NCBI GenBank assembly: GCA_964519345.1 | Contig: CAZFKX010000024.1 | Span: forward strand, 20,897-84,896 | DNA length: 64,000 nucleotides | Direction: 5' to 3' | DNA from: Persephonella sp964519345 | Lineage (GTDB): Bacteria; Aquificota; Aquificia; Aquificales; Hydrogenothermaceae | The notes under the pieces: model-generated | Seen by the model: the letters and a program-made list of their open reading frames with translations, nothing else | Told to the model about the DNA's origin: nothing | Database searches by the model: none | Translations under genes and position numbers: made by a program | Shown here: positions 42,582-50,574 of the stretch, piece by piece | How positions within the stretch are numbered: position 1 is the first letter of the stretch | How the letters are laid out: every line of letters begins with the position of its first letter

Positions 42582-43271
42582 ATGAATTTCACCAAGTATA
42601 TATATAGGAAAAAAATCAAGGAACTTCCTAAGGAACTTCTCCCAAGAGAAAAAGCACTAAACTACGGCATATCATCACTTTCCGATGTTGAACTTCTCGC
42701 CTTATCTATCGGACAGGGAACAAAAGATCTAAATGTATTGGGACTTGCCGATCTTATATTAAAAAACAAAAAACTCAAAGACTTAAAAGATATAACCGTA
42801 GAAGATCTGATAAAAATAAAAGGAATAGGAAAGGCAAAAGCACTGCAGATACTCTCAATTGGCGAAATCATAAAAAGGGTTGAGGAAGAGGAAGAAAGCA
42901 TCTTGTTCGAAAAACCTTCAGACGTTTTTAACTATGTAAAATGGCTCTCAAAAGAAAAGAATGAGAAAATGATCGCATTATACACAAACACAATGAATCA
43001 GCTCCTTGGAGAAGAAATTGTAGCTGTAGGGTCATTAAATATCGTTAATATAAAACCAAGAGATATATTCATTCCTGCTTTAAAATATAACGCTTACGGT
43101 ATTATCATTATCCATAATCATCCTGAAGGAAAGCCTGATCCGTCAAATGATGATATAAAATTTACAGAAATAATTAAAGATCTTTCAATAAAGATGGGGT
43201 TTGAACTCTTAGATCATATAGTAATCAGTAAAAAAGGTTATTTTTCTTTTAGTTCCGAAGGCCTTATTTAA
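42582..43271 (+). CDS. radC: RadC/JAB-domain DNA repair-type protein
   Basis: 229 residues. An N-terminal helix-hairpin-helix region (KIKGIGKAKALQIL near residue 75-90) is followed by a JAB/MPN domain with the metal motif HNHPEGKPDPSNDD (about 173-186). Upstream GSLNIVNIKPRDIF near 147 fits the family. RadC was historically linked to repair; its biochemical role is still debated. It is convergent with fabZ, overlapping by 4 nt. Confidence 0.93.
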   Translation: MNFTKYIYRKKIKELPKELLPREKALNYGISSLSDVELLALSIGQGTKDLNVLGLADLILKNKKLKDLKDITVEDLIKIKGIGKAKALQILSIGEIIKRVEEEEESILFEKPSDVFNYVKWLSKEKNEKMIALYTNTMNQLLGEEIVAVGSLNIVNIKPRDIFIPALKYNAYGIIIIHNHPEGKPDPSNDDIKFTEIIKDLSIKMGFELLDHIVISKKGYFSFSSEGLI

Positions 43272-43723
43272 CCTTTTTTCAGAGCAGCCATTAAAACAGC
43301 TTCACACACAACTTTACCGTCAACTTTGGCAACACCTTTTATCTTCCCCATACTCTTCTTTATATTTAATCCCTCAACCTCAAAAATTATTTGATCTCCA
43401 GGAAGAACAGGTTTTCTGAATTTTGCGTTTTCTATTCCAGCAAAAAGAACTGTAAATTTTCCCTGATCACCTTCAGCCTTTGCTTTTTCCACCATAAGAT
43501 AAGCTCCTGCCTGTGCCATAGCCTCTATTATAAGAACCCCAGGCATAACTGGAAATTCTGGAAAATGACCGTTAAAAAATTCCTCATTTACAGTTACATT
43601 TTTCAATGCTCTTACCTTCAGATTTTCAATATCAAGCTCAAGGATTCTGTCTAAAAGGAGAAACGGATATCTATGGGGAAGCACCTTTTTTATCTCTAAA
43701 ACATCTGTGAAGTTAATTGACAT
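43268..43723 (-). CDS. fabZ: (3R)-hydroxyacyl-ACP dehydratase FabZ
   Basis: 151 residues from the ATG at 43723 (GGAGG 6 nt upstream). It dehydrates 3-hydroxyacyl-ACP in type II fatty acid synthesis. The hot-dog fold signature is clear: VLPHRYPFLLLDRI near residue 15-28, and GHFPEFPVMPGVLIIEAMAQAGA near 51-73 (read as HFPEFPVMPGV and EAMAQAGA) with the catalytic His and Glu. It is third in a leftward set HAD phosphatase, prenyltransferase, fabZ, 32 nt after the prenyltransferase stop. Confidence 0.96.
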   Translation of the reverse strand: MSINFTDVLEIKKVLPHRYPFLLLDRILELDIENLKVRALKNVTVNEEFFNGHFPEFPVMPGVLIIEAMAQAGAYLMVEKAKAEGDQGKFTVLFAGIENAKFRKPVLPGDQIIFEVEGLNIKKSMGKIKGVAKVDGKVVCEAVLMAALKKG

Positions 43724-43755
43724 TACTTTCCTCCACTCAGTTATCTGCATTTTTA

Positions 43756-44619
43756 TTATATCGGAATTTTCAGATATATATCGGAAATTACAAAAATCAT
43801 ATAGATAATACTCACATAACCATTAACTGTAAAGAAAGCCACATTTATTTTGGACAAGTCTCTCTCCTTAATAAGAGAATGTTCATAGATCAAAAAACCT
43901 GTAAGGATAATAAGACCCATATAATATACAATACCAAGTTCAGCCGATATACCTGTCAGAATAAGAAATAAAAATGTCAAAACATGAAAAAATCTTGCAA
44001 ATACTATTGACTTTTTTATACCAAACCTTGCCGGTATAGAATGAACACCAGCCTTTCTATCAAAATCAATATCCTGCAGTGCATAAAATATATCAAATCC
44101 CGCCACCCAAAAAGCCATGCCAAGACCTAAAAAAATCATTGAGATCTCAACAGTTCCTTTAAGAGCAACAGAAACAGCAATTGGGATAATAAAATATACA
44201 GCCCCCAGTATAAGATGAACAAAGTTTGTAAATCTTTTTCCAAGCGGATAGATTATAAGAAGCATTATAGCTACAGGAGAAAGATAAAACGCAAGTTTGT
44301 TAAGCTGATAAGCAGAAAAAATAAGAACAGCTGATGAAATTAAACCAAGTGCCAAAATTTCACCAGCCTTGACAGCACCTGTAACAGAAACCCAGTTTTT
44401 ACTCCTTGGATTCATTCTGTCAAATGGAAGATCAAAAAATCTGTTAAATGACATACCTGCTGTTCTTCCCGAAACAGCTGCTATCAGAATCCATAAAACC
44501 TTCTCAAAATCAGGTAGCCCCTTCTCAACTATGAACACAGAAGCAAAAACAAATGGTATAGCAAAAATAGTATGTTCAAATTTTACTAAGTTTGCATACA
44601 GCTTTATTTTTTGTATCAA
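43756..44619 (-). CDS. UbiA-family prenyltransferase (menaquinone or ubiquinone side-chain attachment)
   Basis: 287-residue membrane protein with about eight or nine hydrophobic segments. The first aspartate-rich active-site motif is NRFFDLPFDRMNPRS near residue 59-73, with the Asn-x3-Asp-x3-Asp spacing of UbiA enzymes, and the second is DIFYALQDIDFDRKAG near 175-190. It transfers a polyprenyl chain to an aromatic ring. In organisms of this kind the futalosine-pathway MqnP is the most likely identity, but UbiA proper cannot be excluded. It overlaps the upstream HAD gene by 4 nt. Confidence 0.88.
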   Translation of the reverse strand: MIQKIKLYANLVKFEHTIFAIPFVFASVFIVEKGLPDFEKVLWILIAAVSGRTAGMSFNRFFDLPFDRMNPRSKNWVSVTGAVKAGEILALGLISSAVLIFSAYQLNKLAFYLSPVAIMLLIIYPLGKRFTNFVHLILGAVYFIIPIAVSVALKGTVEISMIFLGLGMAFWVAGFDIFYALQDIDFDRKAGVHSIPARFGIKKSIVFARFFHVLTFLFLILTGISAELGIVYYMGLIILTGFLIYEHSLIKERDLSKINVAFFTVNGYVSIIYMIFVISDIYLKIPI

Positions 44620-45410
44620 TCTTCTCCCATAAACTCAATTATCTCTTTTAACGAATTAAATATATAATCAGGCTCAAAATCCTTAATATCTTCCACCTTA
44701 TACTTACCTGTTGTTATAAAAATTGTTTTTAGTCCGATTGATCCATAACCTTTCAGATCAATAAACAGATCATCACTTATTATACCAAGTTTATTTAGAG
44801 GTTTATCCAGACTTTTAAAAACAATACTGTTATATAGATCACTCATCTTTCCAAAATGCTCAAACTGTGTATTAGATGCATAAGCAAGCATTTTTGCCAC
44901 AGAGCCCACGCCAGGAAAAAGCATTCCATCGTCATCCTGTGATATTAAATTACCATTAAGTGCATATATCTTCGCATTATATCTTTTAACAGCCGTTGTA
45001 GCAGTTTTTAATTTATGAAAATTAAGATTCTTATCCATACCTACAACAACAGCATCTACATTTTGATCATCTTTAACACTGAATCCCTTTTGTTTAAAGT
45101 ACTCTTTCATTGTATCAGCACCTATTATGTACAAACTGTAAACATCTCTAATTTTTAAAATCTCAGGAGCTACAGACAAAGGAGATATTATGTCTTTCTC
45201 ATCTATACTCAATCCCCTTTCCCTGAGCTTAGAAGCTATCTGATATGGGGGTTTCCTTGAGTTGTTAGTTGCTATTTTAAAAGGTATATTATTCTTATGA
45301 AGGAAATCTATAAACATAGGAGCATCTTCAAAAATGTTGAACTCACCATCCTTTACAAGTACTCCGTCAAGATCAACAAGCAGTCCTTCAATCAATGAAT
45401 ACTCCTTCAC
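44616..45410 (-). CDS. HAD-superfamily phosphatase (NagD/PGP-like)
   Basis: 264 residues. HAD motif I is VDLDGVLVKDG near residue 13-23, motif II is FKIATNNSRKPP near 44 (NagD-type Asn-Asn-Ser), and the C-terminal motif is GIISDDLFIDLKGYGSIGLKTIFITTG (read as SDDLFIDLKG) near 215-240. The cap type is C2a. Such enzymes dephosphorylate small phosphomonoesters, for example phosphoglycolate or UMP. It is the first gene of the unit with the prenyltransferase and fabZ. Confidence 0.88.
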   Translation of the reverse strand: MKEYSLIEGLLVDLDGVLVKDGEFNIFEDAPMFIDFLHKNNIPFKIATNNSRKPPYQIASKLRERGLSIDEKDIISPLSVAPEILKIRDVYSLYIIGADTMKEYFKQKGFSVKDDQNVDAVVVGMDKNLNFHKLKTATTAVKRYNAKIYALNGNLISQDDDGMLFPGVGSVAKMLAYASNTQFEHFGKMSDLYNSIVFKSLDKPLNKLGIISDDLFIDLKGYGSIGLKTIFITTGKYKVEDIKDFEPDYIFNSLKEIIEFMGED

Positions 45411-45464
45411 TAAAATTTCACACTACAGTTATATTATTAAAACAAAAAAAATGGAGGAAATTAA

Positions 45465-46874
45465 ATGTTAAAAAAATATTTTTTATTTTTTTTAACAGCC
45501 CTTATGCTATTTAACATATCTTCAGCATCCACACTTATGCGTCAGATTGAAGAAGAGAGAATAAAATTAGTTGAGAATGTGTCTCCAGGTGTTGCTACCG
45601 TATTTACCATAAGAGAGATAAAAATGGTGAATCCTTTTGCAGGCACGCCTTTTGGAGATTTTTTTGGATTTCCAGATGAGAGAGAGTTTAAACAGAGACA
45701 GGAAGGATTGGGTTCAGCATTTATTGTAAAGATTGACAGGAAAAAGAAACTTGTGTATCTGCTCACAAACAATCATGTTATAGAAAATGCAACAAATATA
45801 AAAGTAAGGTTTAAAAACAATAAAGTTATAGAAGCTAAGGTTATAGGCAAGGATAAACTGAGTGATCTGGCTGTCATTGCAGTTCCATTTAAAAAAGGAA
45901 TAGATAAGTATGCGGAAAAACATATTCTGAAACTTGGAGATTCAGACAAACTAAAAGTAGGAGCAACAGTTATAGCTATAGGAAGTCCCCTTGGACTGTC
46001 AGGAACTGTCACAATGGGAATAGTGTCTGCTCTTGACAGAGCAATAGAAGGCCATCCTGGAGAAGGTTTTATACAGACAGACGCCGCTATAAATCCCGGA
46101 AACTCTGGCGGACCTCTTATAAATCTCGAAGGAGAGGTTGTCGGGATAAATACGGCTATAATAGCTGGTGCTCAGGGACTTGGATTTGCGGTTCCTATAA
46201 ATCAGGCAAAATGGGTAATGGATCAAATACTTAAATACGGAAAAGTAAAAAGAAGCAAAATAGGAGTTATAATACAACCTTTAACACCTGAGCTTGCTGA
46301 ACATTTCGGCGTAGATAAAGGGGTTCTTGTATCACAGGTTATGGAAGACGGACCTGCAAAAAAAGCAGGTATTAAGTCTGGAGATATTATAGTGGCTGTA
46401 AACGGTAAAGAAGTTGAGGATATAAATGATTTACAGAAGCTTATTATGAGAAATCCACCGGGAACAGAAGTTACAGTAACAGTTGTAAGAAACGGTAAAA
46501 GAATAGATATAAAAGTAAAAACTGTTCCGTGGGAAGAAACTGTATCCGTTGAAAATATGGAAGAGATGGAAGCTAAATACGGTTTAATAGTTCAGGATAT
46601 AACACCTGAGATGGTTGAAAAATACAGAATTCCAAAAATCCCATACGGTGTATTTGTTTACGGAGTTAAGTATGGATCTGTAGCAGACGAAGCTGGTCTG
46701 AGAAGTGGCGATATTATACTGTCTGTAAATAGAAAACCTGTAAAGTCTGCAAATGAGTTCTGGAATTTTATTAAAAAAGCAGAGATTTCTGAAAAGGAAA
46801 CAGTTCTTCTATTTGTCCAGAGAGGAAACTCAAAGATATATACCGTACTACCAATACTAAAGGGTAAAGACTAA
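45465..46874 (+). CDS. Periplasmic HtrA/DegP-type serine protease
   Basis: 469 residues with a signal peptide (about 1-21). The trypsin-like domain has the triad His in LLTNNHVI near residue 102, Asp in LSDLAVI near 133, and Ser in NPGNSGGPLI near 210. Two PDZ domains follow (about 260-350 with GVLVSQVMEDGPAKKAGIKSGD, read as GPAKKAGIKSGD, and about 380-465 with SVADEAGLRSGDII). It is a periplasmic protein quality-control protease and chaperone, fitting an envelope loaded with multiheme cytochromes. It is followed 4 nt later by nadD. Confidence 0.95.
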   Translation: MLKKYFLFFLTALMLFNISSASTLMRQIEEERIKLVENVSPGVATVFTIREIKMVNPFAGTPFGDFFGFPDEREFKQRQEGLGSAFIVKIDRKKKLVYLLTNNHVIENATNIKVRFKNNKVIEAKVIGKDKLSDLAVIAVPFKKGIDKYAEKHILKLGDSDKLKVGATVIAIGSPLGLSGTVTMGIVSALDRAIEGHPGEGFIQTDAAINPGNSGGPLINLEGEVVGINTAIIAGAQGLGFAVPINQAKWVMDQILKYGKVKRSKIGVIIQPLTPELAEHFGVDKGVLVSQVMEDGPAKKAGIKSGDIIVAVNGKEVEDINDLQKLIMRNPPGTEVTVTVVRNGKRIDIKVKTVPWEETVSVENMEEMEAKYGLIVQDITPEMVEKYRIPKIPYGVFVYGVKYGSVADEAGLRSGDIILSVNRKPVKSANEFWNFIKKAEISEKETVLLFVQRGNSKIYTVLPILKGKD

Positions 46875-46878
46875 AGAA

Positions 46879-47502
46879 ATGTTGGCCCTGTACGGCGGTA
46901 GTTTTGATCCTGTTCATATAGGACATTTAAGAATTGCTGAAGATATAAGGGAGTTCTACTCCCTTTCTAAAATAATTTTTATACCAGCCTATCACTCCCC
47001 ATTAAAACCTGAATGTAGAGCCCCAGAAAAAGACAGAATTGAGATGCTAAAACTCTCTTTAAAATACAACGGTTATTTTGATCTTGATGATCTTGAGATA
47101 AAAAGAAAAGGAAAATCTTACACTATAGATACAATTATGGTTTACAAAAATAAATTAGGTTATTATCCATCATTTATAGTTGGTACGGACGCCTTCCTAA
47201 CATTGGACAGATGGAAGGATCCTGAAAAATTACTTAAAAACTGTAATTTCATAGTTGTTGGAAGAGGAAAAGATACAAAGGATAAGGTTAACAATTTTCT
47301 TAAAAATAAATTCAGCAGAAAACTGTCAAAAAAAAACATCATTGAACCCCAAAAAACAGGAATCTACTTTTTCGATTCAAGAAGGATTGATATATCTTCA
47401 ACCGAAATAAGACAGAGGGTAAAAGAAAAAAGGTCAATAAAATATCTTGTACTTCCAGAAGTTGAGGAGTATATTTTAGAAAAAAGACTTTACAGAGGTT
47501 AG
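46879..47502 (+). CDS. nadD: Nicotinate-nucleotide adenylyltransferase
   Basis: 207-residue cytosolic enzyme that adenylates nicotinate mononucleotide in NAD synthesis. The nucleotidyltransferase signature GGSFDPVHIGHLRIAED is at residues about 5-21, with FIVGTDAFLTLDRWKDP near 99-115, and the ISSTEIRQRVKE motif near 174-185. It starts 4 nt after htrA and ends 4 nt before clpS. Confidence 0.96.
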   Translation: MLALYGGSFDPVHIGHLRIAEDIREFYSLSKIIFIPAYHSPLKPECRAPEKDRIEMLKLSLKYNGYFDLDDLEIKRKGKSYTIDTIMVYKNKLGYYPSFIVGTDAFLTLDRWKDPEKLLKNCNFIVVGRGKDTKDKVNNFLKNKFSRKLSKKNIIEPQKTGIYFFDSRRIDISSTEIRQRVKEKRSIKYLVLPEVEEYILEKRLYRG

Positions 47503-47506
47503 GTTT

Positions 47507-47779
47507 ATGGGTATAGGTTTTGAGGTAGAACTTGATAAGGATATTCAGACCTATATACCTGCAAAAGTTGTTGTTTATAATGATGACTGGCACACCTTTG
47601 AGGAAGTAATATATCAGATTATGAAAGCAACAAAATGTAACTTTGAAACAGCTAAAAACCTTACCTGGGAAATACATACTAAGGGAAAGGCTGTTGTTTA
47701 TGAAGGAGATTTTGAAGAAGCTTTAAAAGTCGCCAATATTTTAGAAGAGATTGATCTATCTGTAGAAGTAGTTCTATAA
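47507..47779 (+). CDS. clpS: ClpS adaptor protein
   Basis: 90 residues. The N-degron adaptor signature VVVYNDDWHTFEEVIYQI is at residues about 22-39, and the rest (KAVVYEGDFEEALKVANIL near 64-82) matches the ClpS core. It delivers N-end-rule substrates to ClpA-type unfoldases. It is third in htrA-nadD-clpS and is followed by a strong hairpin. Confidence 0.92.
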   Translation: MGIGFEVELDKDIQTYIPAKVVVYNDDWHTFEEVIYQIMKATKCNFETAKNLTWEIHTKGKAVVYEGDFEEALKVANILEEIDLSVEVVL

Positions 47780-47789
47780 ATATTTTTTT

Positions 47790-47813
47790 AAAAGCCCCTG
47801 TACAGGGGCTTTT
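47790..47813. terminator. Bidirectional intrinsic terminator between clpS and the sqr unit
   Basis: AAAAGCCCCTG-TA-CAGGGGCTTTT is a perfect 11-bp stem with A/T tracts on both sides, placed between convergent stop codons. Confidence 0.85.
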
Positions 47814-47815
47814 TA

Positions 47816-47935
47816 TCAGTGAGCTTTTTTCACAAGTTTCCAGAATTGGAGTCCAAGTGCTACAAATCTAAAAGCCTGAACTAATAGATTTTTCCTTACC
47901 TTCCACATTTTATCCATAAGCTGTTGTTTATTCAT
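47816..47935 (-). CDS. 39-residue basic small protein downstream of sqr
   Basis: An ATG at 47935 with a perfect AAGGAGG 8 nt upstream opens a 39-codon frame ending at 47816, directly before the shared terminator. The product starts MNKQQLMDKMWKVRK, has an aliphatic/aromatic middle (LLVQAFRFVALGLQFW) and ends LVKKAH: basic, amphipathic and possibly membrane-associated. It is 19 nt after the sqr stop, in the same direction, so probably cotranscribed with sqr. I do not recognise the family. Confidence 0.6.
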   Translation of the reverse strand: MNKQQLMDKMWKVRKNLLVQAFRFVALGLQFWKLVKKAH

Positions 47936-47954
47936 ACTTCAAACCTCCTTTTTT

Positions 47955-49379
47955 TTAAGGTATAAGCTTCCAGCCAGGCTTAGCCTGAAGTTTATACAGG
48001 AATGCATGGTGAAGCATAGCCTTAAACCATGCACCGGCAAGGCCAACTTCAGCAATACAAAGATCAAGATCTCTACCATATTCAGGATACTTGGCTCTAT
48101 TTCTTGCAACGGGATATATGGCTATAGTTGCTGCCTCTCCAGATGTAGGATGATTCTTCATTGAGGCCACACACAATCCAGGTGTTTCAGCCATAGATGC
48201 TGTATGGGAAGGTTCTCTACCTTCAATAAGATCAACTATATTAAGAGCTGCAGCTCTTCCAGAAAGCTCGGAAGTATATCCTGTTCTCGGAGGTGTTGGT
48301 CCAATCGGTGTTCCATCTGGTGCTTTCGCAGGTTTTGATAGAGGTCCTGGAGGTGCAAAAGCTATACCTGCAGCAAACACATTTTTATATGTTGGGTTCT
48401 GGTATGTTTTTGGCCAATCTGGTCCATCAAGCTCCTCATAAGGTTTTCCGTAATTCGCATCTACTTTAACAAATCCTGCTGGATTACACATCTTTTCCGT
48501 AATATCATTTCCATCTTTATCTATCCATTTTATAGGTTGTGCCTTAAATGGAGGTATAAGCATTGCAAAATCAAAATCAAACTCTTTCTCTTCACCATCT
48601 AAATTCAATGTATAAACCTTACCCTGCTCAACCTTCTTAACATGAGATCTAATCTCCCATTTAATGCCGTACTGTTCAAAAACGTACCTTACCATATCTT
48701 CAGATGTGAAGATATTTCCTTTGTATTTCATCTCCAGACCATCAATACCAAAATCACCAAGAGCAGGTTCGTTTGATATCCATAAAAGCTCTGCTTTATC
48801 CCTTAAACCTCTATCAACAAGATCGTTATGAATATTGCATATATACTCAAAAGCAGCACCCTGACACGTACATAATCCATGTCCTGTCCCAATAATAATC
48901 TTAACTTTCTCACCTTTTTCCATTCTGCTTACAAGATCAAGATAGGCTGAAGCTGCCTGTGTCGCATGAGGAGGCGTACATATTGATTGGGTGTAGCCAT
49001 TTTCTGGACCCAATCCTTCTGTTGCTGCAAAGTTTAAGTACGGTCCTGTTGCTATAATCACATAATCATAGCTTACATTTTGTGTTTCGCCGTTTGGAAG
49101 CTGTGCTACCACGTACTGATCATCTGGATGAACCTCTGTAACAGTTCCGTGTATGTAGTTAATTCCAACTTTGTCATAGACAGGTTTTAAGTCAAACTGC
49201 GTCTCCTCAGCTGTCATCTGTCCTATTCCTACCCATACAAGAGAAGGAATATAGGTAAACTTAGGAACACGACTGATAACAGTAATTTCATGACTGCCCT
49301 TTCCTTTAAGGGCATCCTGAAGAACAAGCGCGGCATAATGGCCTGCAAATCCTGCCCCTACGATTACTACCTTCGCCAT
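47955..49379 (-). CDS. sqr: Sulfide:quinone oxidoreductase (FAD-dependent)
   Basis: 474 residues from the ATG at 49379 (GGAGG 8 nt upstream; an in-frame TTG at 49394 overlaps that site). The FAD-binding motif VVIVGAGFAGHYAALVL is at residues about 4-20. Candidate active-site cysteines occur in SICTPPHATQAA near 136, HGLCTCQGAAF near 170-180 and PGLCVASM near 415. The second Rossmann region is a typical KVKIIIGTGHG. The protein is longer than type I SQR (about 430), so a subtype such as type VI is possible. It oxidises sulfide at the periplasmic membrane face and reduces quinone, so its electrons could feed the cytochrome operons next door. Confidence 0.9.
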   Translation of the reverse strand: MAKVVIVGAGFAGHYAALVLQDALKGKGSHEITVISRVPKFTYIPSLVWVGIGQMTAEETQFDLKPVYDKVGINYIHGTVTEVHPDDQYVVAQLPNGETQNVSYDYVIIATGPYLNFAATEGLGPENGYTQSICTPPHATQAASAYLDLVSRMEKGEKVKIIIGTGHGLCTCQGAAFEYICNIHNDLVDRGLRDKAELLWISNEPALGDFGIDGLEMKYKGNIFTSEDMVRYVFEQYGIKWEIRSHVKKVEQGKVYTLNLDGEEKEFDFDFAMLIPPFKAQPIKWIDKDGNDITEKMCNPAGFVKVDANYGKPYEELDGPDWPKTYQNPTYKNVFAAGIAFAPPGPLSKPAKAPDGTPIGPTPPRTGYTSELSGRAAALNIVDLIEGREPSHTASMAETPGLCVASMKNHPTSGEAATIAIYPVARNRAKYPEYGRDLDLCIAEVGLAGAWFKAMLHHAFLYKLQAKPGWKLIP

Positions 49380-49433
49380 ACTCTTTTCCTCCAAAAAATG
49401 ATTTTATAATATAATTATATAAGCAAAAAATAA

Positions 49434-49451
49434 TTAGTGAATATTTACTAA
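49434..49451. promoter_or_regulatory. Imperfect palindrome upstream of sqr
   Basis: TTAGTGAATATTTACTAA is an 18-bp dyad with one mismatched pair, 55 bp before the sqr start codon; a plausible operator with no assigned regulator. Confidence 0.3.
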
Positions 49452-49521
49452 ATGTTATGACAAATTAATAATATGTCCAAATACACTGAGTTAACAAGCA
49501 CTAACTCACTGGTGGGTATAA

Positions 49522-49540
49522 AAAGTTTTATCAAAACTTT
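49522..49540 (-). terminator. Weak hairpin downstream of the multiheme operon
   Basis: AAAGTTTT-ATC-AAAACTTT (8-bp arms) lies 38 bp after the 49578 stop codon on the minus strand. It is AT-rich, so termination is uncertain. Confidence 0.35.
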
Positions 49541-49577
49541 ATATTAACTTGATCGGAAAAATGGATATTTGATTTAG

Positions 49578-50558
49578 TCACTTCTTATGACACATCAGAC
49601 AGATATACCTGTCACCAGTATAATCGTTATTAAAAAAGAATTTATAATTTGATCCATGAGGATTATGACAGCTGGAACACACAAGCTCTCTCCCTGGTCT
49701 TGATGGATCGGGTCTTCCTTTTGTAGGATGTGATTTTCCATAAACAAAACCTGCTACAACATGAACACCAGAAGCTTTTTCGCTGTGGCAGGAAGTACAC
49801 AGATTCCATATAGGTTTTTTGACAAAAAACAAATTGTCTGATGAATGTGGATTGTGGCATATATTACACTGACCTGTAGATGTTGGTCCGTGAATATACT
49901 TTTTGTTCCACCATACCTTTTTCCTAAACTCATGACATGAGAAACATGTATCAGCTATAGGAAAAGGTGTTTCATATCTTTCATAACTCTTTCCCGAGTC
50001 TAAGTGACAGTAGTTGCATACCCAGTTTGCAGAAGGAGCATGAACTCTGGATCTTGATGTTAGGGTCTTATGACAGCTGTAACATGGTGAAGATTCCGGA
50101 GAGGGAGGTATTATATCAGGTTTAAGAGAACTCATATTGTGACATTTTGAACATTTATTTTCATTTTCTTTTTGATGAAAAATAATCTCATCATAATTAT
50201 ACGGAGGCTCTTCAGCTTCCTTATAAATAGGTGAGTACAAAAATACAGATATATCTTTTTCTTTTTCCATTCCATTAGAAGAGTAATATATAATCTTTAT
50301 CATATTTTTTCCCGGTCTTATTTTGATTGATTTACAGAAAGTATCTCTTTCCTTGCTTAACTTAACTTTATACTCCTGTGCCCCATTCACATTTATAACC
50401 AGATACGATCCACGCAGAACATCATCTTTAGTAAGTTTGACAGATACTGATACAAACTCCTCCTGATATATATCCCTGTCTAAAGGCGACAAAATCTCAA
50501 TCGCATTAGAAATGGTAGAAGAAAACAAAATAAATATAAAAGATACAAATCTTATCAT
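49578..50558 (-). CDS. Octaheme c-type cytochrome with Ig-like N-terminal domain
   Basis: 326 residues with a signal peptide (about 1-18). Residues about 20-110 form a beta-rich domain (starting IEILSPLDRDIY) without heme motifs but with one conserved Cys in TFCKSIKIR. Eight CxxCH motifs follow: CSKCH, CYSCH, CNYCH, CFSCH, CNICH, CTSCH, CSSCH and CLMCH. Several are paired with downstream PH/HP motifs (CHNPHSS, CHNPHGS), as in doubled-CXXCH cytochromes. It is a periplasmic or surface electron carrier, last gene of the leftward operon, 16 nt after its paralogue 50575-51687. Confidence 0.9.
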   Translation of the reverse strand: MIRFVSFIFILFSSTISNAIEILSPLDRDIYQEEFVSVSVKLTKDDVLRGSYLVINVNGAQEYKVKLSKERDTFCKSIKIRPGKNMIKIIYYSSNGMEKEKDISVFLYSPIYKEAEEPPYNYDEIIFHQKENENKCSKCHNMSSLKPDIIPPSPESSPCYSCHKTLTSRSRVHAPSANWVCNYCHLDSGKSYERYETPFPIADTCFSCHEFRKKVWWNKKYIHGPTSTGQCNICHNPHSSDNLFFVKKPIWNLCTSCHSEKASGVHVVAGFVYGKSHPTKGRPDPSRPGRELVCSSCHNPHGSNYKFFFNNDYTGDRYICLMCHKK

Positions 50559-50574
50559 CTTGTCTCCCCTGACA

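Noticed and set aside
49488..49507. GAGTTA-N8-TAACTC inverted repeat upstream of sqr
   Set aside because: Six-bp arms with a wide spacer in AT-rich sequence; too weak to call beside the better dyads nearby.
49473..49547. A 24-codon frame in the gap upstream of sqr
   Set aside because: The ATG has no ribosome binding site and the frame runs through an inverted repeat; it looks accidental.
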